Positions 11,531-23,853 of a stretch of 64,000 nucleotides of DNA are shown here, piece after piece; positions within the stretch are counted from its first letter, which is position 1; the number at the start of each line of letters is the position of its first letter. The notes under the pieces were generated by a model. That model was not told the origin of the DNA, ran no database searches, and saw nothing but the letters and a program-made list of their open reading frames with translations. The DNA is from Kondoa malvinella (Eukaryota; Basidiomycota; Agaricostilbomycetes; Agaricostilbales; Kondoaceae), in assembly GCA_039545315.1 (NCBI GenBank), contig BCIM01000014.1, positions 62,001-126,000 on the forward strand. Reading direction: 5' to 3'. A program made the position numbers and the translations under genes.

Positions 11531-12775
11531 CTAGAGCGCCTCCAACTCCTTGACCGAGATGTTGGCAGCCTTTGCTCTCTTTGCCATCATGACAGCTGAT
11601 TTGGGACCACGAACAGCACCACCCCAGTGTTTCCTGTGGTCTTCGTACCTTCAAGCATGCGATTGTCAGCAACCTATCTTGAGGAGATAACAAGAATGAG
11701 ACCCACTTGTCGGTGAAGTTGGCTTTGGCAGCCGAGATGAGTTTGGCCAAGTCGCTGTTGTCTTCGCTTCGGACATCGGCGATAGTGACAACGGCAGCGG
11801 TCTTCTTGTGAACGACTGTGCCTAGACGAGCCTTGTTCCTAGATGCAGAAATGTAAGGGATTGAAGAAGTGGATAGAAGTGATATCACTGACTTAACAAT
11901 CACATAAGGTACACCCATCTTCCTGCATAATGCTGGCAAGAAGACGACGAGCTCGATTGGGTCAACATCGTCAGCAATGACGACCAAGCTAGCCTTCTTG
12001 GCTCTGCACAAATACACAGGTCAGCGACCTGATGAAAATGCGAGCAGTCAAGTAAGAACGCACTCAACAAGGGCGACACAGTGGTTCAAGCCGTACTTGA
12101 CGTAAAGCGGCTTCTTTCCATCAGGTCCCTTCTTGCCTCCCTCTGCAATTGCCTTGGCCTCCGTATCTAGACGAGCCTTCTTCTCCTGCTTGGTCTCTGG
12201 GCGGTACTTGTTCATCAAACGGAAGAGCTGAGTAGCAGTGTTCTTGTCCAAAGTGTTGGAGAACTGGGCAATTGCAGGTGGGACCTTGAGACGCTGGTGC
12301 AAGATGACCTTTTGGCGCTGCAGGCGAACGTATTCGGGCCATTTGACAAAGCGGGTCAAGTCACGAGTAGGCTGGATGTCTTGACCAATGCCAAAGTTGC
12401 GAGGACGCTTCTCGATGAGAGGGTTCTTTGCAGATTTGCTGTTCTTGCTCGTCTTTGGTTGAGCGAAGGGAGCAGTCGCTGGCTTTTTACCGGTTTGCTT
12501 CTTTGGCTGCCAACGAGGAAAAAGAGAATGAGATCCAAAGTTGTTACAACAGTTCCAGTAAAGAGAGGGATCATCGAGCGCAAGTCAGGCCCAAGTTCTC
12601 AACGAACAAGACCTGCTCGTCTCTAAAGAGCCTCGTCATTTTCGCAAAGTGGGTACGACTGTTATAAGCCTGCCATCACTAAGGAATCAGAGGCTCAGCC
12701 CGAACTGAAGTAGCAATCGGATCGGGCTTCTGATGCGGCGCAGAGGTAGAAACTTGAAAGATAGCTTACGGCCAT
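11531..12775 (-). CDS. RPL8: Large-subunit ribosomal protein eL8 (yeast L8, human L7a)
   Basis: Ribosomal protein eL8 of the 60S subunit. Exon 1 is only ATGGCC (12770-12775), followed by a 263-nt intron (12507-12769), a typical long first intron of a ribosomal protein gene. The spliced protein runs [47 protein letters not shown], then the L7Ae-type RNA-binding core with [41 protein letters not shown] and the C-terminal KHWGGAVRG and [16 protein letters not shown]. Stop at 11531-11533. Further introns include 11649-11706. A 3' portion has been copied, inverted, to 5168-5982. Confidence 0.93.
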
Positions 12776-13929
12776 TTTTTCTATGATGCTGGTTGTAAGT
12801 ATAGAGTGTTGTGTAGGATACTGCAGAGCTTACCTTGAGATGTCTTACTTCTAGCGAGAGTCCGATACTTGAAGATGGTTTCATCTTCCTCTCGAAAAAG
12901 TGGTTCAGACTTGTGGTCGAAATTGAAAAAAATGTCTAATTGGATACAGAAACTGCAGAGATACGCAGACACGCTATGTAGCTGCTGATAGTGTTGTATT
13001 ACAGTTTACTTACCGATTCCACTATCGCATGCATAAGTTTTGCTGCACTTGAGCATAGCGAAGGCATGCCTCTTTAGAGATGATCGTGCTTACGTACAGT
13101 CTGTGAAGAGCCATATCACATCCTTCGGAAGACCGAGCAGTCTGAGACCAAGCAAGAAACAATCAGTGGCCGGATTCCATCTGATGAAGACTCGGAGAAA
13201 GCAAAAGCGAGAAAAATCCCTTATACAATCATAGGAGACATGTTTTAGCCAGAGCTTCACAGGCAGGCCGCCTGATCTGACAGAGGATGAAATGAGGAAC
13301 AAACACGATCTGTTAGGGATGCGCGAGATGATTAGACATGTAGTTGCCGTATTCGCCTGTGACAGAAGCCGAAACGGATTAGAAGCAGTAGGCAATCGCA
13401 AGCAGCCGTATATCCTTGTAAGCACGTTTGATGAAGGATCTATAGACATGAGGAGAAGTGTAGGACGACAGATCAACCGTGAATCTGGTGCATACAGAAA
13501 TAGCCAAGTGAAGGGAGCCTTATGATACGTGGGGACAAATAAAGCTAAAGTCAAGCTTTCAAGCAGATCCTTTCGGTCACTCCCACTATCGCGAGCCAGA
13601 CACAAGGATCTGTTACTGTTGGTATTTGTTAAAGTCCCGCTACCAGGGTGCGTATGTAGAGAAAAGTGTAACATTGATAGCTCGAACAGGCTCAGACAGG
13701 CTGAAGAAAACACAATAAAGGTAACGAAGTCATGACGCGCGGATCAAGCCAATTTCGAGCAACGCAGACGACATGTCTTTTCCTGATTCGTGCTCTGGCA
13801 GACTTGTTCAGCTTTCAGAGTAGAGCTATTCGAATTCAACGTTTGAGCGCGACATGGCGATCACAAGACAACATTGCGAAAATAAATTTTTCATACTCGC
13901 TTGTTCCAAGACCTCGGAGCAGCAACAGC
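12776..13929. other. Intergenic region between divergent eL8 and UTP4 genes
   Basis: About 1.15 kb between two divergent starts, presumably holding both promoters. A 207-codon open frame on the minus strand (13090-13713) has no recognisable motif and no conserved-looking composition, so I do not call it a gene. The frame of UTP4 is open upstream to 13732, but the added residues look unlike the family N-terminus. I see no tRNA, repeat or clear promoter box. Confidence 0.4.
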
Positions 13930-16900
13930 ATGCAGAACAAGTTCAAAAGGACGAAAGGCAAATATCGTCGAGACTTAGCAGATCCACGCAAGACAGCGCA
14001 ACCAAAGTCGTACCTTGCGGGTCCAGCGCAAACCTTGTCCTCGGACGAAGATGACTATTCTGGCCCAGAACAGCGCACCGACAACGTACCAGATCCATCC
14101 GTATCCACTTCAGCAAGAAGTCTGCACTGCCATCGAGTCCGTTTCGTCGACTACACGCCTGCTTCGATAAGTTCGCTTGCCTTGAGTCCGCCTACTTTCA
14201 ATCCAGCTGCTGCGTTTCCTTGGTGTGCGTCAGGAAGGGAGATCTTGGCTGTAGGAAGAGGGAATGGTGATATCGAGATTCTGGTCTGGATTGGCGGAGG
14301 TACAGCTTCAGGCAATGTCGAACCATCAGGAGGACAAGGCAGCAAACCAGGCAACAACCACACTTGGGTCACTGCGCATGTCTTGCCTAGTCCGAAACCG
14401 TCAAGTGCACCTGTAGAACACCTCACTTGGGTCCATCGTGGAGCTCTCACGCCAGATGAGCTTGAACTATTCGATACAGAAGAAGAACAGATTCGGGAGA
14501 CGAAAAAGCTTCAAGTCACTCTACCTCGACTCTTTTCAGCTTCTGGAAGCTCGGAAATCCACGAATGGACTTGGTCACCTTCCGACCCTTCTTCGTCTCG
14601 ACTAGGTTCTATCAAACGTCGACTTGCTCTTCCAGGTGGTGCAGTCTGTTCCCTCTCTACCAATCCAGCCGGAACCAAACTAGCAGCAGCTGTAGAAGAC
14701 GGCTCTATTCATCTCGTTGATGTTTTGGACGACGAGTTCAACCTGTACAAGACCTTAGAAAAGGCAACCGGTAGCCGAGCGCTCAGCATGGCTTGGGGCC
14801 CTGAGTCCAATGGTCAAGATCAATACATCGTTACCGGATGTACAGACTCGTGCTTGCGGAAATGGGATGTGAGAAGCGGGAGATGCACTACTAAAATGAC
14901 GCTCGACAAAGTGGATAAAAAGGCAGTCCTGGTCTGGAGTGTAGCTATTCTCAAGTGAGGTGACCAATTGCGTCACGAGTCTCGCTGAACCTGCTTTACA
15001 GTGACCATAACCTCATATCTGGCGATTCGAGTGGTCGCGTTACCTTTTGGGATGGCCGTATGGGCACCCAGAACAATTCAATTCAAGCGCACAAGTCTGA
15101 TGTCCTTTGCTTGAGCATCGCACACGTAGGTTTGACGCACTACAATAAGATTAGTTACTGAGATGATACCCGTAATTTACAGGACGGCCAAGCGATCTAC
15201 TCTTCCGGCTCAGATCAAGCGACATGCCAGTTCACCCGCACTCTGACTAGCGAACCAAGCTCTTCACGCAAGATTGAACGCTGGCATCTCACCAACAAGC
15301 GCCGAGTCCATCAACACGACGTCCGCGCTCTTGCCTGTTCTCCCTCTTACCACCCTCACAACACTAACAAAGCGGCCTCTATACTGCTCTCAGGCGGTTT
15401 GGATATGAGCATCATAATCACTCCCTGCGGTGATGAACGGCCAAACGAAGTCGTCGGCATCCTTTCCAATGCCAACAATCAAACTTTTGCAACAGGCTAC
15501 ACCCGCACGATCCCTTATGTCCCTCAATCCTCTGTCCTATCCTTTTCGAGGTCAAAGAGGTTGATCTTGCTACGGAAGCATACTGGATTCGCAGTGTGGA
15601 AGATTGGGAATGGAAAGAAAGGCAAGACGGCTGGATGGACGAAAGTTGCTGAAGTGCAGTTGAAAGGCAAGACGCATACAACGCTTGGCTCGATCAGTGG
15701 AGACGGGCAGTGGATTGTCATTGGTGATCTATGGCGGACGGGCATTTGGAGATTGGCTGCTGTGTGTCTTTTTCGCTCACGTCGACGCAATGCTGATGTG
15801 ATCAGACAGATCAAGGGCGGCTCGTACAAGCTTACGAAATACACCAAGTTCGACCAATTGCTGCCAGCCATCACCGATGCGCAATTCCCTTCGATGACTT
15901 CTGTCGCATTCTCGGAAGATTCCAATTCGCTCGCATTCTCCTTGCATAATGCGTCATCAGACAAGTCAGCTCAACTGGTCTGCATATCTCTAGAAGCAGA
16001 CGCTTGTTCCGTCACACATTCAGCTTTTATTGATCGGCAAGCTTCGACATCGGATTCGCGCATTCTGGCAGGTTCGGCTAAAAGTCATGGATCGAATGGC
16101 AAAGCGAATGGGCATGCGAATGGCAAGGCGAACGGTGTTCCTGCGGATCTTGGAAGAGCGGCATTAGACACCTCACCTGAAGTGGAAGAAGAAGGCTCGA
16201 CCTCTGACCAAGACTCTGACTCGACCAGCGAGGAGGAGAGAAGCTCAAACAATTCTGTCACGGATATCGTCAAGCTTGCAATGAGCCCAGACAAGCGATG
16301 GCTTGCATTTGGCGATCGCAATAGAAGTTTGCATGTATATGACTTGCAGAAGAAACAGGTAAGACCTTTGCTGCTCTAAGAGAATGTCACTGATACTATG
16401 TGATAGTATCACTGCTCTTTACCCTCATCAGAATACCCCTTGGCAGCATTATCTTTCTTGCCTAATAATTCGAACGTTCTTGTCGTCGGTCTACTCAACA
16501 ATGTCCTGTACATCTACGATGTCGAGAGGCGCGGCTTTGCCTCTTGGGCGGACAAGATCAACCTCAAGCCGCCTGTTCAGCTACTTCAACCGAGAAATGC
16601 CATGATGGGCATCGCCTTTGAGCCACTGTCCAGTGCTGGATCAACCACAGAAGATGAGGCAGAAGGGAGCACCAAGACCGCTAGATACGCCAAGAATTCA
16701 AGGCTCAGCATGGTCATCTACGGCGCAGACTATACCCTTTCCTGCGAGATACCTCCCAAATCTGCCCAACTCGCGTCTGACGTCATCATGAAACGACCAG
16801 AGAAGCGAGGACTGCCTGATGAACAGGGAGAAGCTGCTGTCAAGTTCAAAACTCAGAGCTTGTTCACTTGGCGGGTGTTGCACAAGTATAAGATGGTGCT

Positions 16901-17012
16901 CGGTCTCGACTTTCTGCAACATGGCGAGCTGTGTGTGGTTGAGAGGCCCTTTATGGATATACTGCCTGAGCTACCGCCGGCGTTCTATACTCCTAGGTAT
17001 GGCACGGGTTAG
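13930..17012 (+). CDS. UTP4: U3 snoRNP/t-UTP protein Utp4 (cirhin), WD40 repeats
   Basis: Utp4 is part of the UtpA subcomplex of the small-subunit processome and acts in early pre-rRNA transcription and processing in the nucleolus. The N-terminal strand HCHRVRFVDYTPASISSLAL is characteristic. WD-type repeats follow (GREILAVGRGNGDIEI, AAAVEDGSIHLVDV, YIVTGCTDSCLRKWD, LISGDSSGRVTFWD, AIYSSGSDQATCQF, ILLSGGLDMSI), then a second propeller and a basic/acidic linker rich in NGKANG repeats. Introns: 14955-15001, about 15127-15181, one near 15770-15810 and one ending before YHCSLPSSEYP. The chosen Met (MQNKFKRTKGK) begins the conserved part. The frame stays open upstream to 13732. Confidence 0.85.
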
Positions 17013-17336
17013 TTCTTTATTGTATCATTGCATGTTTATTGGTCCGAGCACGATTCGATACTGCTTGCAACGCATCTCTGCTGCACACCACTGTCGTATA
17101 CTCTAGGCCCTGCATGTTATGGTGGCCACTTTGACGATAAACAAATCTCGGGTCATCACTGCCTCCGTCGTGACCATCGTCGGGCTCCCTGGTGCCCAAT
17201 CTTCAGAATTCAGAACAAATTCACTTGCCAGAGCCCGGCTCCTTTTCCGACCTGTGCCCGGGGCTTGCAACACCTCATCTTTTGAATCCCCCTCGCCTCT
17301 TCCTTTCCTCAACCATCGATTGCATCACATCACAAC
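17013..17336 (+). promoter_or_regulatory. Upstream region of histone H3
   Basis: A 324-nt gap between the UTP4 stop and the H3 start, on the same strand. It must carry the UTP4 3' end and the H3 promoter. A pyrimidine-rich stretch (cccctcgcctcttcctttcc) precedes the H3 ATG. Short open frames here show no coding character, and I recognise no other elements. Confidence 0.4.
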
Positions 17337-18211
<875 letters not shown>

Positions 18212-18962
18212 GTTCATCATGTCGACAGACTGGTGGCACTTCTTTGTAATTAGTTATCGGGACTCCATTTTCGTTGTACGCGTTTGCCCAGAATGAAACA
18301 GCATGTATTAGTATGATGTGCGTTTGACATTGCCCGATACAACAGTCAGCGAGCGACGAGTCGTGAACGGCGCTGGTGAAATTTAGCTCAGAGTGGGAGC
18401 TTGTTCCAGCGGGACAGCCTACAGGCGATCGTCTGTAGCAAGCCACCAAAGTGCTTTTGCTCTTCGATAACAGCAGACGCGGCCAAGGACTCTTTCCGCA
18501 GGAGAGCATTCTGCTTTGTAGGGTGAATCACTTGTTGCTGCAAGCTGGCCATGGAATCCATGATGGAAAGTTTGTGAGTGTGAAGGTGAAGAGAAGAGAA
18601 GAGAGTATTATATCCAGAGCCTGTGGCAGACATAACAGACAAAACAGAAAACAACATTTGCAAGACTCCTTCTGAGACCTTCTTGAGCGAAAATAAGAAA
18701 AAACAAAGACAGGCAAGTGACGCGAGGCAGCTCTGATCTGTACAAGTGTATTGCTATAAGAGGGCTCGGCCTGAGCAGAGACAGCTGATGCTCGAACATT
18801 GACGTGGTGGAATCATTTGGTCGTCTGCGGAGAAGGCTTCAACGAGTTGAAGTTGATAGTATACGAGTAAAGGTTTGTAGTCTACTAACATCGCGTCCTG
18901 CATTGCATGCATGCACTCCTGCCACAGAACAAGCTTTAATCCCAGGCACAGCTGTAACGCAT
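18212..18962. other. Region between convergent H3 and RIB4 genes
   Basis: About 750 nt between two gene ends. It contains the H3 3' UTR and the RIB4 3' UTR. A 91-codon minus frame (18388-18663) is listed separately as a weak candidate. I see no repeat or RNA gene. Confidence 0.35.
18388..18663 (-). CDS. Small unrecognised ORF
   Basis: A single-exon frame of 91 codons between H3 and RIB4. The likely part begins at MDSMASLQQQ and looks alpha-helical (LLRKESLAASAVIEEQKHFGGLLQTI). No motif is recognised. The upstream codons are less protein-like. It could equally be a chance frame in the 3' flank of RIB4. RNA evidence or a homologue would be needed to keep it. Confidence 0.25.
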   Translation of the reverse strand: MQMLFSVLSVMSATGSGYNTLFSSLHLHTHKLSIMDSMASLQQQVIHPTKQNALLRKESLAASAVIEEQKHFGGLLQTIACRLSRWNKLPL

Positions 18963-19777
<815 letters not shown>

Positions 19778-19973
19778 GTCTGCTACTTTTGGCTGTTGCA
19801 CTGCAATGTTGAATTATCTTCTCTCACTCTCTCTTGTCCTCGAACCGTCTCCTGGCTTCTGCGCTCTCGCTCTGTGGTGACCTGCTTGCCTCTCCAAGCT
19901 CCGGTGCTCGCGCATAGGCCCAGAGCGCTCGCTGCAGTGTCTGCATCTCCTGCTTAGGCTGCTCTCAGCAAAT

Positions 19974-21405
19974 ATGTCAGACACAGGATCTGAATGGTCT
20001 AGCAACATGTTATACTTTAGCGATACTTCAGACGACGAAGCGGAAGCTCCTCCTTCTCTGACACGCATCTCACCCAAAGCTGTCACTCTACCGAGCTCAG
20101 AGACTTCTTCTCCCATTGCGGACGACGAGACTGCCTATTACGCAGCAGATGATTTGCTCGACATTGGTGCAATAGAGGAGTACTCAACTACTTTTCGTGA
20201 AACGCCTTTCACCATCGCGAAAGCTGCTGCTTCAGCTCGAAAACGCAAAGTAGATCAGGTCGAGATTGTTGTACCTCCTCGTACCGTCAAAGTACCTGCT
20301 CAGAGTCAAGCAAATAATCCCTTGCTTAAAGGTTTCGAACGTCAGCGCGAGAAAGCGGCAGAGACTGCTTTAAAACCTTTGTCGCAAAAGAAGAAAAAGA
20401 AACAGAAGAAATCACCCAAGTGTCCTCTACAAGCTCGTTCACCTACTGTTCTTGGCAATGCGACGGATCAGAACTCTCCTGTGATGGTGATTGATACTTC
20501 GGATGATCATCTTGCGAATGAGCAGGCTCCGATGGCTTCTGAATCTCCTCGAATGGTCATTCATCACGATGCAATCTCTTTGCTGCCAGCCTTTAATGCA
20601 CACTACAATGTTCCAGCAGCTGTCAGGAAGCAACCACACGCTGTTCTAGGTGAGTCGTCTCTTTCGCGATCATCGAGATATCGACTGTGTACTTACAACA
20701 GATGACGAAGAAATCCACAATACGGTTCAGACGATTGATCATATTCAGCCTGAGCCGAAGATGTCGAATAAAGAGCTTGAACCATCTATTTCGTCCGAGG
20801 CATTCTATCCAAATTCTATGCTCTCTACGCCACGCAAAAAGCTCGCGGGACCCGCTCCAGCCTACTCCAATCAATCTCCGAGCACGCCAATCAAGAAACG
20901 TACAGCTTTGCCTAATGCGCAAAGAAGCAACGAAGAAGACTTCAGCACCTTATCGATCCAAATTCCACCAAAGAACCGCTACACTAACGCAGAAAGCAAC
21001 AGTTTCATCACTTCCATTCGTCCAGCTATCCAATCCTTTACTTTACCAGGCATCTCTACCGATCTTCTCCGTAACAACCCAGATCGAAAGCTTTTCAAAC
21101 CACCTACATCTTACCGATCTTTCAAACGCACTCTCGAGCCTGAAGAAGAAGAAGATCAGCGTTCAGCCAAACGATTTCAAATTCGTTCAGCTGCTCGACC
21201 AAGTCCTTTCAGACCTTTAGAAGTGTTCACGTCCAAGGACAGCGAAGTGCTCAGTACGGAAGATCATCTAGAGGAAGAGGTGTATAAGGATGATGCGCAT
21301 AGGATGAGGGAGGCAATGGCGAGGTATGAGAGTCCGTCGAGCGAGAGGAAGAGCGGTGCGACGAGCAAGGCGAAAGGGTCTGTTTTCAGGTTTGATGACT
21401 TTTGA
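19974..21405 (+). CDS. Unrecognised disordered protein with acidic and basic tracts
   Basis: Two exons joined by a short intron (about 20649-20701) give ~460 residues. I do not recognise a family. The N-terminus is acidic (SDTSDDEAEA). There is a Lys tract (QKKKKKQKKS), a possible SUMO-interaction motif (VMVIDTSDD), short TP/SP sites (STPRKK, SPSTPIKK), and a C-terminal PSPFRPLEVF and FRFDDF. The composition suggests a nuclear, mostly disordered regulator. The function cannot be inferred further. It is divergent from RIB4, with 196 bp between starts. Confidence 0.6.
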
Positions 21406-21806
21406 GAGGTGAGTCTATTGGACTGCGCTTGCATCTGCTGGACTGCGCTGATTGCCTGGTAAACACAGCAGTCCTTAGACCACTGGACGGCCTCAGGCTG
21501 CTTCCTTGATCATCGTCTGGCTACCCAAGCGATCTAGCGTTCATGCAGTGCTGCGAAATACGGATAGTGTGATTACTCTGGCCACCAGCGTAATTCTGCC
21601 TTGTGCTATAGCGGGACTCCGAGCTTTAAATGCATCATGCGAATTTTGAGGAAGGTCACTCCAGTACAGTCAAGCAGTGCTTCTCGTGACAGTCTGCCCT
21701 GCTCTCTGGCTCATCTGTCTGCCTCTGATTGCCCCTCTTATCGGTGCCTTATCGCCGGCCACTGTCGTTATCCGGCGGAACTATCACCAGCCTTGATCGA
21801 GTCACC
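21406..21806. other. Intergenic region upstream of ALT1
   Basis: About 400 nt. The motif tggactgcgct occurs twice within 40 nt near 21417-21450. The ALT1 frame is open upstream to 21729, but the extra residues do not look like a targeting peptide. Nothing else is recognised. Confidence 0.3.
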
Positions 21807-23499
21807 ATGTCCTTGTTCCTCGGCTTAAGCAGGTCGAGATTGCTTTCATCCTCTGTCTCCATTCGGACTTTGAGCACTTCTATCAAAGCAAGGAAAGAAC
21901 ACATGCCTGTCCTGAAGATAGACACGATAAACCAAGCGATTGTTCAGGCTGAATATGCTGTTCGAGGTGAATTGGCCATCAAGGCAGAGTCGTTGAGGGA
22001 GGAGTTGGCAAAGGATCCCAAGGCAAAGGACAGGCTAGGCTTCGATCAGGTTATTTCGGCGAATATAGGCAATCCGCAGCAGCTGGGTCAGAAAGGCTTG
22101 ACTTACCTACGTCAGGTCAGTGCGTCGTCACCCAGCAAATGTACAGGCTGATAAGCGAGACAGGTCATTGCATTGGCGGAGTACCCTGATCTCCTGGAGA
22201 ACGAGAATACATCGAAGATATTTCCTGAAGATGCGATCAAGCGAGCAAAGGCGATAATAGACGAAATCGGCAGTACAGGCGCATACACTCACTCGAAAGG
22301 CATTCCATCAATACGGCAGCATGTTGCTGAGTTTATCGAAGGTGCGTCTGCATGTCTCACTTACACTGTGCTGTCTTAATCTGGTCTATAGCTCGAGATG
22401 GCTACCCTGCCGATCCAGAGCGTATCTACTTGACTGCAGGCGCATCGGCCGGTGTCTCGAATATCATGAACGTAATCATCTCTTCACCGCAGACCGGCGT
22501 CCTCATACCGATACCTCAATACCCCTTATATACCGCTACCCTCTCCCTCTTGTCAGCGCAAGCATGTCCTTACTACCTCAGAGAAAAGGAAGGCTGGGTG
22601 TCATCAATATCAGACGTCAAGCGAGCGCTAGACAAAGCTCGATCAGAAGGCACAGATGTTCGTGCCATAGTCGTTATCAACCCTGGCAACCCAACAGGCG
22701 CATGCCTCGATGTAGAACATATGCAAGAAATCATCAAGCTTGCAAAGGATGAATCGCTCGTGCTTCTAGCAGATGAAGTGTACCAGACCAACATCTTCCT
22801 ACCCGAAAGACCTTTCATCAGTTTCCGAAAAGTACTTTACGATATGGGCAAGCCTTACGCCGACAGCGTTGAACTTGTGTCTTTCCACTCTACATCCAAA
22901 GGACAGATTGGCGAATGCGGGCGAAGAGGCGGATATTTCGAAATGATCAACATTAATGAAAAGGTTGAAGATCAGATATATAAGCTGGCGAGCGCACAGC
23001 TATGCGCGCCGGTCAGTGGGCAGATAGGATTGGACATCATGGTCAAGCCTCCTGCAGAAGGAGAGCCAAGCAAGGAGTTGTATTTCAAGGAGATCAAGGG
23101 GACACACGATGAGCTCCTTAGGAGAAGTGGGATCCTCCTGGATGCTTTCCAAAAGCTGGAGGGTGTCGAATGTACCGATGCGCAGGTGAGTTGCTCAAAC
23201 CATCTGTTGTCTGTTGTCAACGGCCTGACCTAGATGTATAGGGCGCAATGTACCTCTTCCCTACTATCAAGCTACCTGAGAAGGCTATCAAGGTAGCAGA
23301 AGAGCAAGGCAGATCCGCCGACGCTTTCTACTGTCTCGAATTGCTCAAGAAGACCGGCATTTGCGTCGTTCCAGGTTCAGGTTTCGGTCAGCAAGAAGGA
23401 ACGCTGCATTTCCGCACTACTTTCCTGGCGCCTCAGATCGAAGCGTACGCAGACCGAATAACGAAGTTCCACCAAGGCTTCATGTCAGAATACAAGTAA
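21807..23499 (+). CDS. ALT1: Alanine aminotransferase
   Basis: A PLP enzyme interconverting alanine and pyruvate with 2-oxoglutarate and glutamate. Motifs: INQAIVQAEYAVRGELAIKA, NIGNPQQLGQKGLTYLRQ, SKGIPSIRQHVAEFIEARDG, YLTAGASAGVSNIMNVI, IPIPQYPLYTA, VVINPGNPTGACL, LLADEVYQTNIF, and the PLP lysine in SFHSTSKGQIGECGRRGGY. The C-terminus has GICVVPGSGFGQQEGTLHFR. Three introns are seen: before VIALAEYP, before ARDGYPAD and before GAMYLFP. The first Met (21807) gives an Arg/Ser-rich N-terminus (LGLSRSRLLSSSVSIRTLST) typical of mitochondrial import. An in-frame Met at 21903 could yield a cytosolic form. Confidence 0.92.
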
Positions 23500-23853
23500 G
23501 AGCATATTTGAGAGATTGTACTATTGGCATGTTCAGTTCAGATGCATTATCATTGTCGCATGAACTCTAAAATCTACCTCATCGCTACGCTAAGCAGGTG
23601 ATTGTCAGGCTAGCAAGAAGCGGCAGCCTGATTAGACTTTGTTCACTTGCAGTCTAATGTGTCGCTTTTGGCGAGACTGCTGTTGTCCTGTTCTCGCCCA
23701 CACAAAGCATCGGGGGATCTTTCAAGATATGTGGATTGATCTGGTTCGCTGATCTGTTTGGGCGGCTTGCACCGAACCACAAAAGAGGTCAAGGATGAGT
23801 ATATAATATATAGTATTACGACTTGACACAGGCCAGCTGATATACAAGCCTCT
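23500..23853. other. Region between convergent ALT1 and LCB2 genes
   Basis: About 350 nt of 3' flank shared by two convergent genes. It includes an AT-rich patch (gtatataatatatagtatt, near 23798-23816). No gene or repeat is recognised. Confidence 0.3.

Noticed and set aside
12507..12769. snoRNA in the first intron of eL8
   Set aside because: Ribosomal protein introns often host snoRNAs, but I could not find a convincing C box and D box pair with a terminal stem; only one-mismatch boxes occur.
13090..13713. 207-codon minus ORF between eL8 and UTP4
   Set aside because: No recognisable motif, unlikely composition (many Ser, Leu and Cys), no introns and no upstream signal; probably a chance frame.
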